DNA from: Prevotella sp. P3-122
GTDB lineage: Bacteria; Bacteroidota; Bacteroidia; Bacteroidales; Bacteroidaceae
Length of the DNA stretch: 64,000 nucleotides
NCBI RefSeq assembly: GCF_002251365.1
Contig: NZ_NPJH01000098.1
Location: forward strand, 24,843 to 88,842
Direction of reading: 5' to 3'
Position 1 is the first letter of the stretch. Every line of letters starts with the position of its first letter. The notes under the pieces are model-generated. The model did not search any database. It was not told the origin of the DNA and saw nothing but the letters and a program-made list of their open reading frames with translations. The position numbers were made by a program, and so were the translations under genes. This document shows positions 34,219 through 43,167 of the stretch, in pieces.

Positions 34219-35697
34219 ATGAAAGAATTAAAATCATTGAACAAGCGCACTGCGCCTAAAAGCGTGATGCCAGAGAAAATCATTCAGTTTGGAGAGGGAA
34301 ACTTCCTACGAGCATTCGTAGACTGGATAATTTGGAACATGGACCAGAAGACCGACTTCAACGGCAGCGTTGTCGTCGTACAGCCTATAGACAGAGGTAT
34401 GGTCGACTGGCTCAACGGACAGGACTGCCTATACCACGTAAACCTACAGGGCCGTCTCAACGGAGAGGCCGTCAACAGCCTTGAGCGCATTGACGTCATC
34501 AGCCGTGCACTGAACCCATATACACAGAACCAGGCCTACATGGCACTTGCCGAGCAACCCGAGATTAGATTTGTCATCTCCAACACCACAGAGGCAGGTA
34601 TCGCCTTTGATGACAAATGCAAATTCACCGACGCTCCTGCAAGCTCATACCCTGGCAAGCTCGTCCAGTTGCTGTTCCACAGATACAAATATTTCGATGG
34701 TGACCCCACCAAGGGACTCATCATTATGCCATGCGAGCTGATATTCCTAAACGGCCATCACCTGAAGGAGTGCATCTACCAGTACATAGAGCTGTGGAAA
34801 GAAGACCTTGGCGCTGACTATGAAGGCTTCAAGAGCTGGTTCACAAACAGCTGCTACGTTTGCGCAACCCTCGTCGACCGTATCGTTCCGGGCTTCCCAC
34901 GCAAGGAGATTGCCGACATACAGCAAAAGATTTCCTACAAGGACAACCTCGTTGTTCAGGCCGAGATATTCCATCTGTGGGTGATAGAGCGTCCTGAGAA
35001 CATGACTTGCGAGGAGCTAAGAGCAGAGTTCCCTGCTGAGAAGGCAGGACTGCACGTCCTTATCGCCGAGAGCGAGAAACCATACCACGAGCGCAAGGTA
35101 ACCTTGCTTAATGGTCCTCACACCGTACTCTCACCTGTAGCCTACCTTAGCGGCGTAAATATCGTACGCGACGCCTGCAACCACGAAGTCATCGGCAAGT
35201 ATATCCACAAGGTACAGTTCGAGGAGCTTATGCAGACACTCAACTTGCCTATGGACGAGCTCCAGCAGTTTGCCGCTGACGTGCTTGAGCGTTTCAACAA
35301 CCCGTATGTAGACCATCAGGTAACAAGCATCATGCTCAACTCATTCCCGAAATTCTGCGCACGCGACCTTCCAGGAGTGAAGACTTACCTTGAGCGCAAA
35401 GGTGAGTTGCCACAGGGACTGGTATTCGGCCTCGCAGCCATCATCACCTATTACAAGGGTGGCAAGCGTGAGGACGGAGCAGAGATTGTACCAAATGACG
35501 CACAGGAGATCATGGACCTTCTCAAGGAGCTTTGGGCAACAGGCGACACCCAGAAAGTTACCGACGGCGTACTCGCTGCAACCGATATCTGGGGCGAGGA
35601 CCTGCATGGCGTAAGCGGATTGGCTGAGTTGCTGAAGAAAGACCTCGACCTTATTCAGGAGAAGGGTATGCTTGAGGCTGTCAAGACAATCCTGTAA
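34219..35697 (+). CDS. uxaB: Tagaturonate reductase (altronate oxidoreductase)
   Basis: The 492-residue polyol/mannitol dehydrogenase-family enzyme begins MKELKSLNKRTAPKSVMPEK. The NAD-binding start IIQFGEGNFLRAFVDWIIWN is the family's hallmark; VISNTTEAGI, CELIFLNGHHL and HERKVTLLNGPHTVLSPVAY give the substrate and catalytic region with its Lys. It interconverts tagaturonate and altronate in galacturonate (pectin) breakdown. Its partners uxaC and uxaA are not in the window. A strong hairpin terminator follows. Its closest neighbour is the divergent beta-galactosidase gene, so the two may both serve plant polysaccharide use. Confidence 0.93.
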   Translation: MKELKSLNKRTAPKSVMPEKIIQFGEGNFLRAFVDWIIWNMDQKTDFNGSVVVVQPIDRGMVDWLNGQDCLYHVNLQGRLNGEAVNSLERIDVISRALNPYTQNQAYMALAEQPEIRFVISNTTEAGIAFDDKCKFTDAPASSYPGKLVQLLFHRYKYFDGDPTKGLIIMPCELIFLNGHHLKECIYQYIELWKEDLGADYEGFKSWFTNSCYVCATLVDRIVPGFPRKEIADIQQKISYKDNLVVQAEIFHLWVIERPENMTCEELRAEFPAEKAGLHVLIAESEKPYHERKVTLLNGPHTVLSPVAYLSGVNIVRDACNHEVIGKYIHKVQFEELMQTLNLPMDELQQFAADVLERFNNPYVDHQVTSIMLNSFPKFCARDLPGVKTYLERKGELPQGLVFGLAAIITYYKGGKREDGAEIVPNDAQEIMDLLKELWATGDTQKVTDGVLAATDIWGEDLHGVSGLAELLKKDLDLIQEKGMLEAVKTIL

Positions 35698-35730
35698 TGG
35701 TATTAAACCGAACAACACACATATATATAT

Positions 35731-35761
35731 AATAGGTGGAAGCAACGTGCTTCCACCTATT
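35731..35761 (+). terminator. Terminator after uxaB
   Basis: Perfect 14-bp stem AATAGGTGGAAGCA / TGCTTCCACCTATT with loop ACG, 33 nt past the stop. Confidence 0.8.
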
Positions 35762-35818
35762 ATCGTCTCTATTCTACCATGCCTTCTTCTTCTGTGCCAG
35801 TTTTGCCCATCTCGGAAC

Positions 35819-35940
35819 GCAAAGCATTGCATGTGCCAACGCAAAGCTTTGCAACCGTCCACGCAAAGCTTTGCAACCGCCAACGCAAAGCTTTGCATCT
35901 GCCCACGCAAAGCTTTGCATCCGCTCACGCAAACGTTTGC
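35819..35940. repeat. Six 12-bp palindromes at an exact 22-bp period
   Basis: GCAAAGCTTTGC-type palindromes start at 35819, 35841, 35863, 35885, 35907 and 35929. Copy 1 has one mismatch (GCAAAGCATTGC). Copies 2-5 are identical. Copy 6 is GCAAACGTTTGC, where both halves changed so symmetry is kept. The 10-bp spacers vary around ATCCGCCCAC and always end AC. The array lies in the 460-bp convergent gap between uxaB and the tubulin-like cluster. ORFs across it on both strands are artefacts of the repeat (its 22-bp step rotates the frame every unit). Confidence 0.92.
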
Positions 35941-36013
35941 TTGAAAAGGCGCCTTCATTTTGGAATTCCTTCCCCATGTTTTCCACAGGGTCCTACTTCC
36001 ACCACAAAACATG

Positions 36014-36079
36014 TGTGTAAGAAAACGCGGCAATATGTATAAGAAAACGCAGGGGCATGTGTAGTCAAACTCAGCTACA
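36014..36079. repeat. Three degenerate 22-bp direct repeats, non-palindromic
   Basis: Units begin TGTGTAAGAAAACGC (36014), TGTATAAGAAAACGC (36036) and TGTGTAGTCAAACTC (36058), exactly 22 bp apart; the first two are nearly identical and the third is diverged. They lie 73 bp beyond the palindrome array and share its period but not its sequence. Confidence 0.65.
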
Positions 36080-36157
36080 TGCTTAGACCAACGCAACAGC
36101 GTGAGTGGCAGCTTGCACCGAGGTGTGTTTTCAGGTGTAAACGGACAAGATTCTTCG

Positions 36158-36907
36158 TTAGTTCTCAAGCTTCTTCATCAGCAGGCCATCGCCAGCATCA
36201 ATAAGCTCATTCTCCTCATCAAGGTAATAGACAAACGTCTTCCCGTCACCGAAATCGCAGTTCAGTTTGGAATATGTATAATAGAAAGTTCCATAAACCG
36301 TAGCATTCCCCCCTGATGTCTCAGCAATAGTGTTACCACGGATGGTGATGAATATTTCTCCGAAGTCAGTCTTCACATACCATGTTCCCTGTATCCATTC
36401 GGGTGCCTTCTCTGCATCAGCATGCCTGCCAGGAGCCCTGTCGTTTGGTACAGCAGACGGACGGAGCACGTCTGTAGGAGTTTCGCTAATGACGACAACA
36501 TTCTCCCTGTATCTGCGGTCTTTCCAGCATCCGCGCAAGGTGAACATAACGACAATTATGAGGCCAACGGCCAGATATATCAGCAACTTAATACATCCCT
36601 GACGTGTGTCACGCCTGCGCTTCATGATTTCCTCAGGCGTGGGCTGATGGAAGTTTGGTCCCAAGCCAAAGGGTGCGCCAACAGGCTGTTCTTGTCCAAT
36701 AAGCGCCTGAGCCTGCTCTATCTGAGCTGGCTGCTCATTGAGTGATGCCACGGTTTCGTCTGGCTCAGGGCCTTCCTCCTTACGGAGGGTATGCTCGAAC
36801 GGCATTCCGCAACGTGGGCACACACAATCTACCGTCATGGCACCAGCAGGAGCCTCGACATCAAATACAAGTCGGCATTTTGGACATTTTACCGATATAT
36901 TCTCCAT
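36158..36907 (-). CDS. Zinc-ribbon, single-pass membrane protein of the tubulin-like cluster
   Basis: The 249-residue product begins MENISVKCPKCRLVFDVEAP with cysteines C8, C11, C30 and C33, a zinc ribbon of the MJ0042/zinc-ribbon type. A low-complexity acidic linker runs to about residue 110. One membrane segment follows (IKLLIYLAVGLIIVVMFTL, near 118-136), then a periplasmic domain of about 110 residues containing IQGTWYVKTDFGEIFITIRG, which resembles a small lipocalin-like or stress-response beta domain. It is the last gene of the six-gene leftward cluster, 28 nt after the coiled-coil gene. The ribbon would sit in the cytosol and the C domain outside. Function unknown. Confidence 0.82.
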   Translation of the reverse strand: MENISVKCPKCRLVFDVEAPAGAMTVDCVCPRCGMPFEHTLRKEEGPEPDETVASLNEQPAQIEQAQALIGQEQPVGAPFGLGPNFHQPTPEEIMKRRRDTRQGCIKLLIYLAVGLIIVVMFTLRGCWKDRRYRENVVVISETPTDVLRPSAVPNDRAPGRHADAEKAPEWIQGTWYVKTDFGEIFITIRGNTIAETSGGNATVYGTFYYTYSKLNCDFGDGKTFVYYLDEENELIDAGDGLLMKKLEN

Positions 36908-36935
36908 TATCGCTTCTTATCAATATTCTGTTTAT

Positions 36936-37490
36936 CTACTCAAACCTGACGAGAGCCTTTTTTGATACCCTCCATACATCACCTTCCCTAACAGCAGAGC
37001 CTTGCTCAATGGTAACAATCCTTGTTGGATACTGACGAGTATTACCCTCAACCTTGCATACGGACTTCACAAACTGACTGACGGAAATCATGGCTGTTGC
37101 CAGCGCGTCATGACTGTCAATAAAGGAGAACGAGCCGTTATAGCCATCAGTAGTCGTGAGGCAATAGACGCTTGAACCCTCCTGAACGGCAGGCGAACTG
37201 CCAGTAAAGGTGCCATCGGCTGCTGGGGCAGACAGGTAGAGAACTGTGTTTGCGGGAGCCACAGGTTGCTGGGCGGTCATCGTTTCAGCAGAAGATGCCG
37301 GCTTGTCAGACTTCTGAGCAAGAAGGGCTTCCAACGACTCGACCTTCTCAGACATAGCTGCTATCTGAGAGTTTAGTGAGCTAATCTTGCTCTTGAAGAA
37401 TGCCGACTGGCTTTTCAGTTCCTCAACCATCGCACCCATATGTGCAAACGACTCACGAAGTTCCTGTATTTCCTTAGCGTTTCCAAACAT
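36936..37490 (-). CDS. Coiled-coil protein of the tubulin-like cluster
   Basis: The 184-residue product has an N-terminal coiled coil (about residues 5-62: KEIQELRESFAHMGAMVEEL through ISSLNSQIAAMSEKVESLEA), a Ser/Ala/Pro linker and a C-terminal domain (about 95-184) that may be beta-rich, including VQEGSSVYCLTTTDGYNGSF and AVREGDVWRVSKKALVRF. No signal peptide or known motif is seen. It lies between the actin-like gene (19-nt gap) and the zinc-ribbon gene (28-nt gap). A plausible role is an adaptor or nucleation factor for its NTPase neighbour, by position only. Confidence 0.78.
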   Translation of the reverse strand: MFGNAKEIQELRESFAHMGAMVEELKSQSAFFKSKISSLNSQIAAMSEKVESLEALLAQKSDKPASSAETMTAQQPVAPANTVLYLSAPAADGTFTGSSPAVQEGSSVYCLTTTDGYNGSFSFIDSHDALATAMISVSQFVKSVCKVEGNTRQYPTRIVTIEQGSAVREGDVWRVSKKALVRFE

Positions 37491-37509
37491 TATTGCAGCA
37501 AGTTAAATG

Positions 37510-40500
37510 TTATAATTTCTCTATCAGGTTATCCCTGATGCTACCCTTGATGGGATAGAAGAACGGTACATCCTCTATGGGGTCGTTGCCGTTACGGTCG
37601 TTACGGTTGCCGTTCTGATAGTTCCATCCACTTACCAAGTGGTGCTCAAGGTCAAGTCCTACCAGTTGGCGGAAATTCTGTAAGGCTGTATTGTCAACGA
37701 GGAATCGGTCGACGACATGTATCTCGTCGCACAAAGCATTGAAGAAGTCGTTGAACGTCCTGACATTTGCCACAATCTGCTCACGAACCTCCTGTTTTTC
37801 CATATCATCATATACAAGGCGTTCTTTTCCGATTGTTGACCAGATGACTTTCACCTTGCTGTCGAAAGTATCAAGCATGTTGTTGAGCGTCTCAACATCC
37901 CTAACCCCATCACCTGCCGGATTGCCTACCTGCATCAGAGCACCACGGCATGTCAGCTGCTTCGGCTCCCTGCGTTCCATAACTACCGAGAAGCCATCGG
38001 AGCCATAGCTACGGCCATAGACTTTCTCGAATACAGCTCTGGTAAGCAGGTCAAGGTCACGCTGGCTGCCCACTATGTCGAGTACCTTAGAGCCAGTACC
38101 GCTGAACATCAGGCATCTCGGCATATCGAGATTGCGATGGTGCATCAGGCTGGCAACGTAATAGACGATGGCCGTATAGAAATATATGAACACTATCTTG
38201 AACCTTCCGTCCTCACTTAGTCGGGCGTTGTATGAGAAGACATCGTTGCCACCGACAGCCTTGTTGCTGATAACAGAGAAGAGGAAAGCATTAATCTCCT
38301 CACTCTTCCTCTTTGCCGTAATGTCGTCGAGAATGCCGTTCAGCTCTCCATACTTATCATCGTCGCTATTGAATATGCGTCTGAAATAGTCTACATACTT
38401 GACGGTCATGGGATTGGTGTCTCCATGCGGGACCTGCGAGAAGCCATCGCCAAAGAGAACATTGGCTGCAAAGCGAAACGAAGTCAACAAAGCAGGCTGA
38501 GAGGCATTGGCCTCGTAAACAACTACATCCGACGAACCTCCACCAATGTCGATGCTTGCCACCGTAGATGCTGCACCACGATAATTGCTTGAGCAACGGT
38601 AAAAATAATATGGAGCAACAGACTCAGGCATCTGCATAATGTTGTGCTGAACATCGGTAATGCCAAACACGTCTGCAAACGTACGCTCCCACAGGCGGGC
38701 AAGGGTGTTTATGTTGCCGACCTTCATAGAGAGGGGATAGAACCATACGAGGCGGGTGCGGGCAATGTCGCCTCCACCCAGCAACACCTTTGCACGCATC
38801 AGCTGTGCTATCTCTGTCAGATAAGCCTGTATACGCTTCCTAACAGCCATCTCGGCACCTTGCGTAGTGGCTCCATCGGTACCCCACTTGAGGTTTGGCA
38901 CGATGCGGTTTCCATATCCTGTTGACTCCTTCTCATAGATAAACGGTATATTGGCATCGGCAAGAGCAACTATACTGTCAATATTCTCAGCATCCATGCG
39001 CTCACTCTCGCTCAATACCGTACGTTGCGGAAATCCATAATCAGCCCCAATTTCCTTGGGCAGGAACTCCTGCTTCATTATGTTGTCGTAGACATTGTGG
39101 GTACCATTGTAGAGTGTTGCCACAAGTCTCTCAACAGCAGCATAGGATATGGCAAGCGGCTCGGGCATTCCGTCGCCCCGCTTACATTCCACATGTGTGT
39201 TGGTTGTACCGAAATCGACTGCAAAAGTATATGCGTCATGACCAGGCACATAGAGCGGCCACTTTGGACATACCACTCCCTGGACAATAATGTTTCCCTG
39301 CTCATCGGCAAGGCTTACGCCTATATGGTCGAAGTGTGATGCCACACGATAGTAATGCGACCCTACCCTACGCTCCTTCTTCATCGTACGGTTGCGGCAT
39401 GTCACAACATCCTCCGCCAAAGCCTCAGCAACACCATTACGGAAGAACGACAGACCAAGCGAGTGGTTGTCGAGCATACCCAACGCACGGTCTATGAGCT
39501 GTACGTTGTAAAGCTGGGCTCCCTCCGTTCTAACAAACGGGAAGAGCGCAAGAGCAAACGGAACGGTTATGAAATGACCGCAGTCGTTGCTCACGTCATA
39601 GCGCATGTCCACTCCATTGGCGTTGGTATATGTACGCTCAAGAGTGATAAAATGTCCCTGTTTCTGAACGGGTATGCGAAGAATAACCTTTACTGTCTCG
39701 CCCTGCCCTATCCTGGTATGTACCATCTCAAAGCGTGGCCGTCCGGCAACAGTTCCCCAAAGGTCTGCAACATCAAAATACTTGAAGAACAACGGCTTGA
39801 GCGGCAATACGAAATCGTTGTTGTCTGTATCACGGCTGCCTGCGGAGAGGTTTCCGTTGAAGTAGCAGTTGGCGTCCATGGTATAGTCGAGTTTCATAAG
39901 CGCAGGCTGGAAGAAGTCTTCAGCCGTCAGCCATGGATATTGATGATTGGTAGCAGGAAGCACTCGCTTGTCTGGCGACAACCTGCAGTCATCAAGAGTT
40001 ATTATGGTTGTATCGTCCCAATAGCCTGTAACATATCTGAATGGGTCTGTAGAAGGTGCGTTCAGATGGTTCTGAAGAACAAGTGGTATGCGCTCACCCT
40101 CAGGCTTGCGAGTGGGAATCATGAGGAAATCGCTCTTGGCAATCGCCTCAACCACGTCTTCCTGTCGCGAGCAATAGAGTGGTACTCCAAGTATCTGTGC
40201 TCCGCCTTCAATAGGCGAATAGTTTGCATTGAGATAGTTTCGGGCCTTGTCTGCTCCCTCTATGTCGAGCGACGCAGGGTTGCCGATTTCGGTAAGTATC
40301 TGGTCACGCAACTGTTTAGGCAATTTTGGCAAAGAAGCAATGAGATAGGCATTTACCTCGCCACAACGCTTCTTCAGCTGAGGGTATGCGGTGAACAGGG
40401 CATAGAGCATGGCTACAAACTTCGGAGTGCGCTGATGTAGCGGTCGCCATGAGTCGAATGCCATCTCGTTTTGCTCAACCGGAATATCCACCGTCTGTGG

Positions 40501-41013
40501 CTTTGCGTTTGGCGTGGCCATAAAAAGCGTAACTGGTGACGTAGAGCCGAGCACCTTGTTGCCATAGACAAGGAAATAGAGTTTGTCCATAATATCGAAA
40601 TTGAACGCCTCCTTGTCCTGTTCCAGGAACATAGCCATGGTATCGGCCAGCAACTTGTGCTGTGGCTCATCCTGCAACATGGCAAGGGCCGTAGCCCTGT
40701 TCCACTCCACGATGTGCAGCCTTTCCTTCAGCTCGCCATAAGAGAAGAACAGCTGGGCAATATCGAGCGCATTACTGACAAGCTTCTCGTCCATGGCCTC
40801 GCCTATAAGGTCTGCATCCATGGAAAGTCTGCGGAAGGCATTCTTTACAAGGTCCATATTGGCAAAGGGCGATGGTATGGCCGTGCGTGGTGTATCGGCG
40901 AGTCCGGCGTTCGGGTCGCTAATCATGTTTATCTCGTCGGCCCCATATTGTGCCGTCAGGCTAATCCAACTCTCGCCTGTAGTCTTGTTGTTATAGCTTA
41001 ATATGTTTGACAT
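37510..41013 (-). CDS. Very large Hsp70/actin-like ATPase-fold protein
   Basis: The 1167-residue protein carries an Hsp70/actin-type nucleotide site in its second half. Phosphate 1 is FAVDFGTTNTHVECKRGDG (near residue 600), phosphate 2 is ASIDIGGGSSDVVVYEA (near 820) and the adenosine motif is CLMFSGTGSKVLDIVG (near 975). About 220 residues between phosphate 1 and 2 and a unique ~590-residue N-terminal half set it apart from MreB, ParM, FtsA and DnaK. The size and layout recall SrfB-type proteins, an uncertain comparison. No signal peptide is seen, so it acts in the cytosol. It lies 26 nt after the tubulin-like gene, suggesting joint function. Confidence 0.85.
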   Translation of the reverse strand: MSNILSYNNKTTGESWISLTAQYGADEINMISDPNAGLADTPRTAIPSPFANMDLVKNAFRRLSMDADLIGEAMDEKLVSNALDIAQLFFSYGELKERLHIVEWNRATALAMLQDEPQHKLLADTMAMFLEQDKEAFNFDIMDKLYFLVYGNKVLGSTSPVTLFMATPNAKPQTVDIPVEQNEMAFDSWRPLHQRTPKFVAMLYALFTAYPQLKKRCGEVNAYLIASLPKLPKQLRDQILTEIGNPASLDIEGADKARNYLNANYSPIEGGAQILGVPLYCSRQEDVVEAIAKSDFLMIPTRKPEGERIPLVLQNHLNAPSTDPFRYVTGYWDDTTIITLDDCRLSPDKRVLPATNHQYPWLTAEDFFQPALMKLDYTMDANCYFNGNLSAGSRDTDNNDFVLPLKPLFFKYFDVADLWGTVAGRPRFEMVHTRIGQGETVKVILRIPVQKQGHFITLERTYTNANGVDMRYDVSNDCGHFITVPFALALFPFVRTEGAQLYNVQLIDRALGMLDNHSLGLSFFRNGVAEALAEDVVTCRNRTMKKERRVGSHYYRVASHFDHIGVSLADEQGNIIVQGVVCPKWPLYVPGHDAYTFAVDFGTTNTHVECKRGDGMPEPLAISYAAVERLVATLYNGTHNVYDNIMKQEFLPKEIGADYGFPQRTVLSESERMDAENIDSIVALADANIPFIYEKESTGYGNRIVPNLKWGTDGATTQGAEMAVRKRIQAYLTEIAQLMRAKVLLGGGDIARTRLVWFYPLSMKVGNINTLARLWERTFADVFGITDVQHNIMQMPESVAPYYFYRCSSNYRGAASTVASIDIGGGSSDVVVYEANASQPALLTSFRFAANVLFGDGFSQVPHGDTNPMTVKYVDYFRRIFNSDDDKYGELNGILDDITAKRKSEEINAFLFSVISNKAVGGNDVFSYNARLSEDGRFKIVFIYFYTAIVYYVASLMHHRNLDMPRCLMFSGTGSKVLDIVGSQRDLDLLTRAVFEKVYGRSYGSDGFSVVMERREPKQLTCRGALMQVGNPAGDGVRDVETLNNMLDTFDSKVKVIWSTIGKERLVYDDMEKQEVREQIVANVRTFNDFFNALCDEIHVVDRFLVDNTALQNFRQLVGLDLEHHLVSGWNYQNGNRNDRNGNDPIEDVPFFYPIKGSIRDNLIEKL

Positions 41014-41039
41014 ATCCTGTTATCACTTAGCATCATAAA

Positions 41040-42584
41040 TTATACTACACCTACAAATTTCTCGTCTATCAACTTCTCCAACACCTCGTCCAGCAAATCA
41101 AGGAGCTTGTATGATACGTTGGCCGATGTGTAGCGTCCCGTCTTTGAGATGTCCATACTGGCCTTGTTGAGGGCTGATAGCAGAGTCTTGTAATCGATGG
41201 TACCCTGAAAGAGTTTCTTTCTGGGTGCAATGTCGCATAATGCCTCCGAAAGTTTTGTTGTCTCAAGATTGAATGGTGCGAAACTGCGCCTATTGTTTCG
41301 CAGTTCTACGAGCCACATCCTGTAAGCCACAAAGAAGTTTGATGTCAGGTCGTTGAAGAACGTCGACGACAGGAACTCGTTGCGTATCTCGGGCTTGTCG
41401 TAGGTGTAGCCATGGCCAATATCGGCACGAAACTGGTTTGTGATGTACATATATGCGAGATGGAACATGGCCATGCGCCTGTTGACAAGCGATCGTGTCT
41501 GAGCGCCAAAGTCGCGCAGTGTGAGCGTCATCTTGTCGGCGGCAAGGCCATACTCCTTGAATATGGGGTTCAAGGCATTCCCGTTACGGCTCACAAGTTG
41601 AGAGTCGGGAATGGACAGGAAGTCAAGTATAGCAAGAGCACCCACATACTCAATGACGTGTGCGTCGTTGCGCTGTCCGTTATCGCCAGGGTCGTTGAAG
41701 TAAGGATTTGATGCCACCTCGTCGCCTACATAGTAGCAGGCGTTAATCTTCGACATGTTAAGATCCTGTCCCTCCTGCCTCAGACCTGTGAGGTTATCAT
41801 GATAATAGAACAGGGCCGACTTGGTCTTTGATATGAAGTCAGCTCTTGATATAGGACTATTCTCGTCTTGCTGTACGTTGAAATAAGGCAGCACGGTAAG
41901 GGCTCCTATCTTGGCATCACGCAAATCACCACGGTTGTTGAGCATGGTGTTGTTGGCCGCATTGCGGATATTTTTTACTATGATGGGGTATCCGGCTGCT
42001 CCCGTACCTCCAAATATGCTTGATACGACAAACACCCGGTCGTTCTTGTCGAATACGTTAGAGAACTGGCGGAATTCTTCGCTGTCCTTGAACTGGTTGA
42101 GAGCCACGGCTCCGATATTTGGGCTGCCCACAAAACCGATATCCATCTTTGTGTCGAGCTGGTAATCGGAGAACATCATCGAGCACAAAGCCTGATTTCC
42201 GGAGTCGAGCGTAGGATAGGAAATGAAGTCGCGGAACTTCTTCGACGCCACCGAGCCGAGGTTGAACATAAATGTATCGGCTATACCCGTGCTGTCCGGT
42301 ATAATATCGCTAAGTGTGGAAATCTTTACTCCGAAGAATCCTTTCTTCACATCATCACTATCTCCGTACATGCTTCTGCGTATCTGTCTGTACCACCTGA
42401 GCAGATTGTCCGTCCGCTTCAGGTCTTCGTTGGCCTTGTGAGGATCAACGATGATAGGTACTATCTCGGCAGGCAACTGGTTGCCGTTCTCGTCCAATGG
42501 ACGTATGCCGGCAGCAAGCTGCATGATAAGCGGACGCATTACGCGTGAGCCTGTACCGCCGACAAGGAATAGGAATAGTCTCAT
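41040..42584 (-). CDS. Tubulin/FtsZ-like GTPase-fold protein
   Basis: The 514-residue protein opens MRLFLFLVGGTGSRVMRPLI, a Rossmann-type first loop. At about residue 185 it has FVVSSIFGGTGAAGYPIIVK, which matches the tubulin/FtsZ signature GGTGSG with Ala for Ser. The spacing between the two and the mixed alpha/beta character fit the tubulin-like family (Tubulin_2 type). The C-terminal ~200 residues are helical and unrecognised. It has no membrane segment. By family it should bind GTP and possibly polymerise, but polymerisation-loop residues cannot be judged by eye. It lies upstream of the actin-like gene and 59 nt after the small membrane protein gene. Confidence 0.82.
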   Translation of the reverse strand: MRLFLFLVGGTGSRVMRPLIMQLAAGIRPLDENGNQLPAEIVPIIVDPHKANEDLKRTDNLLRWYRQIRRSMYGDSDDVKKGFFGVKISTLSDIIPDSTGIADTFMFNLGSVASKKFRDFISYPTLDSGNQALCSMMFSDYQLDTKMDIGFVGSPNIGAVALNQFKDSEEFRQFSNVFDKNDRVFVVSSIFGGTGAAGYPIIVKNIRNAANNTMLNNRGDLRDAKIGALTVLPYFNVQQDENSPISRADFISKTKSALFYYHDNLTGLRQEGQDLNMSKINACYYVGDEVASNPYFNDPGDNGQRNDAHVIEYVGALAILDFLSIPDSQLVSRNGNALNPIFKEYGLAADKMTLTLRDFGAQTRSLVNRRMAMFHLAYMYITNQFRADIGHGYTYDKPEIRNEFLSSTFFNDLTSNFFVAYRMWLVELRNNRRSFAPFNLETTKLSEALCDIAPRKKLFQGTIDYKTLLSALNKASMDISKTGRYTSANVSYKLLDLLDEVLEKLIDEKFVGVV

Positions 42585-42643
42585 GTGTTGCAGTTTTTTT
42601 CTTGAAAATGACTGAGATTATTATGTGTTGCAGACATCGGCTG

Positions 42644-43087
42644 CTACTCCGGAATTGGGGTGTGCCGGCAATTGCTGCTCCACCAGCGTATGCTGAAGCT
42701 CGCAATTACGAACAGTACTGCCGTTACAAAGACATCTGCCAGGCAGAACGAGGCTATCTGCCCTGTAAAATCGTAACCCAACTCCATGAATATACCTACA
42801 AGGCTTACGAATATGAACACTGGTCCTGCCACAGAAGCAACACCAAGCATAATGAGCCAATGGTACCATCGGCTGAAACTTACGGAGTTGACTAAATAAT
42901 AATATGTGAAAGCCGGTACCCATCCAAAGCATACCGTAACAAAGGCTAACAAACGGTAAACTGACAGGTTGTACAACTCATTAGAGAATGCACGCTCATA
43001 ATAAAGTGCCTCATACAACTGAGGAGCAAACAATACAAACAGCAACGACAATATGCCTCCAGCAATGGGAAAAATTATATTTTTCAT
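42644..43087 (-). CDS. Four-helix membrane protein of the tubulin-like cluster
   Basis: The 147-residue protein has about four membrane segments: IIFPIAGGILSLLFVLFAPQ, then LLAFVTVCFGWVPAFTYYYL, WLIMLGVASVAGPVFIFVSLV and ADVFVTAVLFVIASFSI. No enzymatic motif or known family is recognised. It sits between the vWA-like lipoprotein gene and the tubulin-like gene in a compact operon (80- and 59-nt gaps). It may link the cytosolic NTPases to the envelope; that is inference from position. Confidence 0.78.
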   Translation of the reverse strand: MKNIIFPIAGGILSLLFVLFAPQLYEALYYERAFSNELYNLSVYRLLAFVTVCFGWVPAFTYYYLVNSVSFSRWYHWLIMLGVASVAGPVFIFVSLVGIFMELGYDFTGQIASFCLADVFVTAVLFVIASFSIRWWSSNCRHTPIPE

Positions 43088-43167
43088 TATTCTGTTATTT
43101 TTTTGTTCTTGTGATTATATGTTTATTCAAGTTTATTATTCAGATTTAGCACACAGCCTGTTTCCTC

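Noticed and set aside
35819..35940. CRISPR array
   Set aside because: Repeats are 12-bp palindromes with 10-bp similar spacers; CRISPR repeats and spacers are about 25-40 bp and spacers are unrelated. No cas genes nearby.
35672..36042. Several overlapping ORFs on both strands rich in AKLC/QSFA-type repeats
   Set aside because: They are produced by the 22-bp palindrome array; the frame rotates by one each unit, so three frames stay open. None has a promoter or a conserved start.
36936..37490. MreC-like identity for the coiled-coil protein beside the actin-like gene
   Set aside because: No N-terminal membrane helix and no MreC C-domain motifs.
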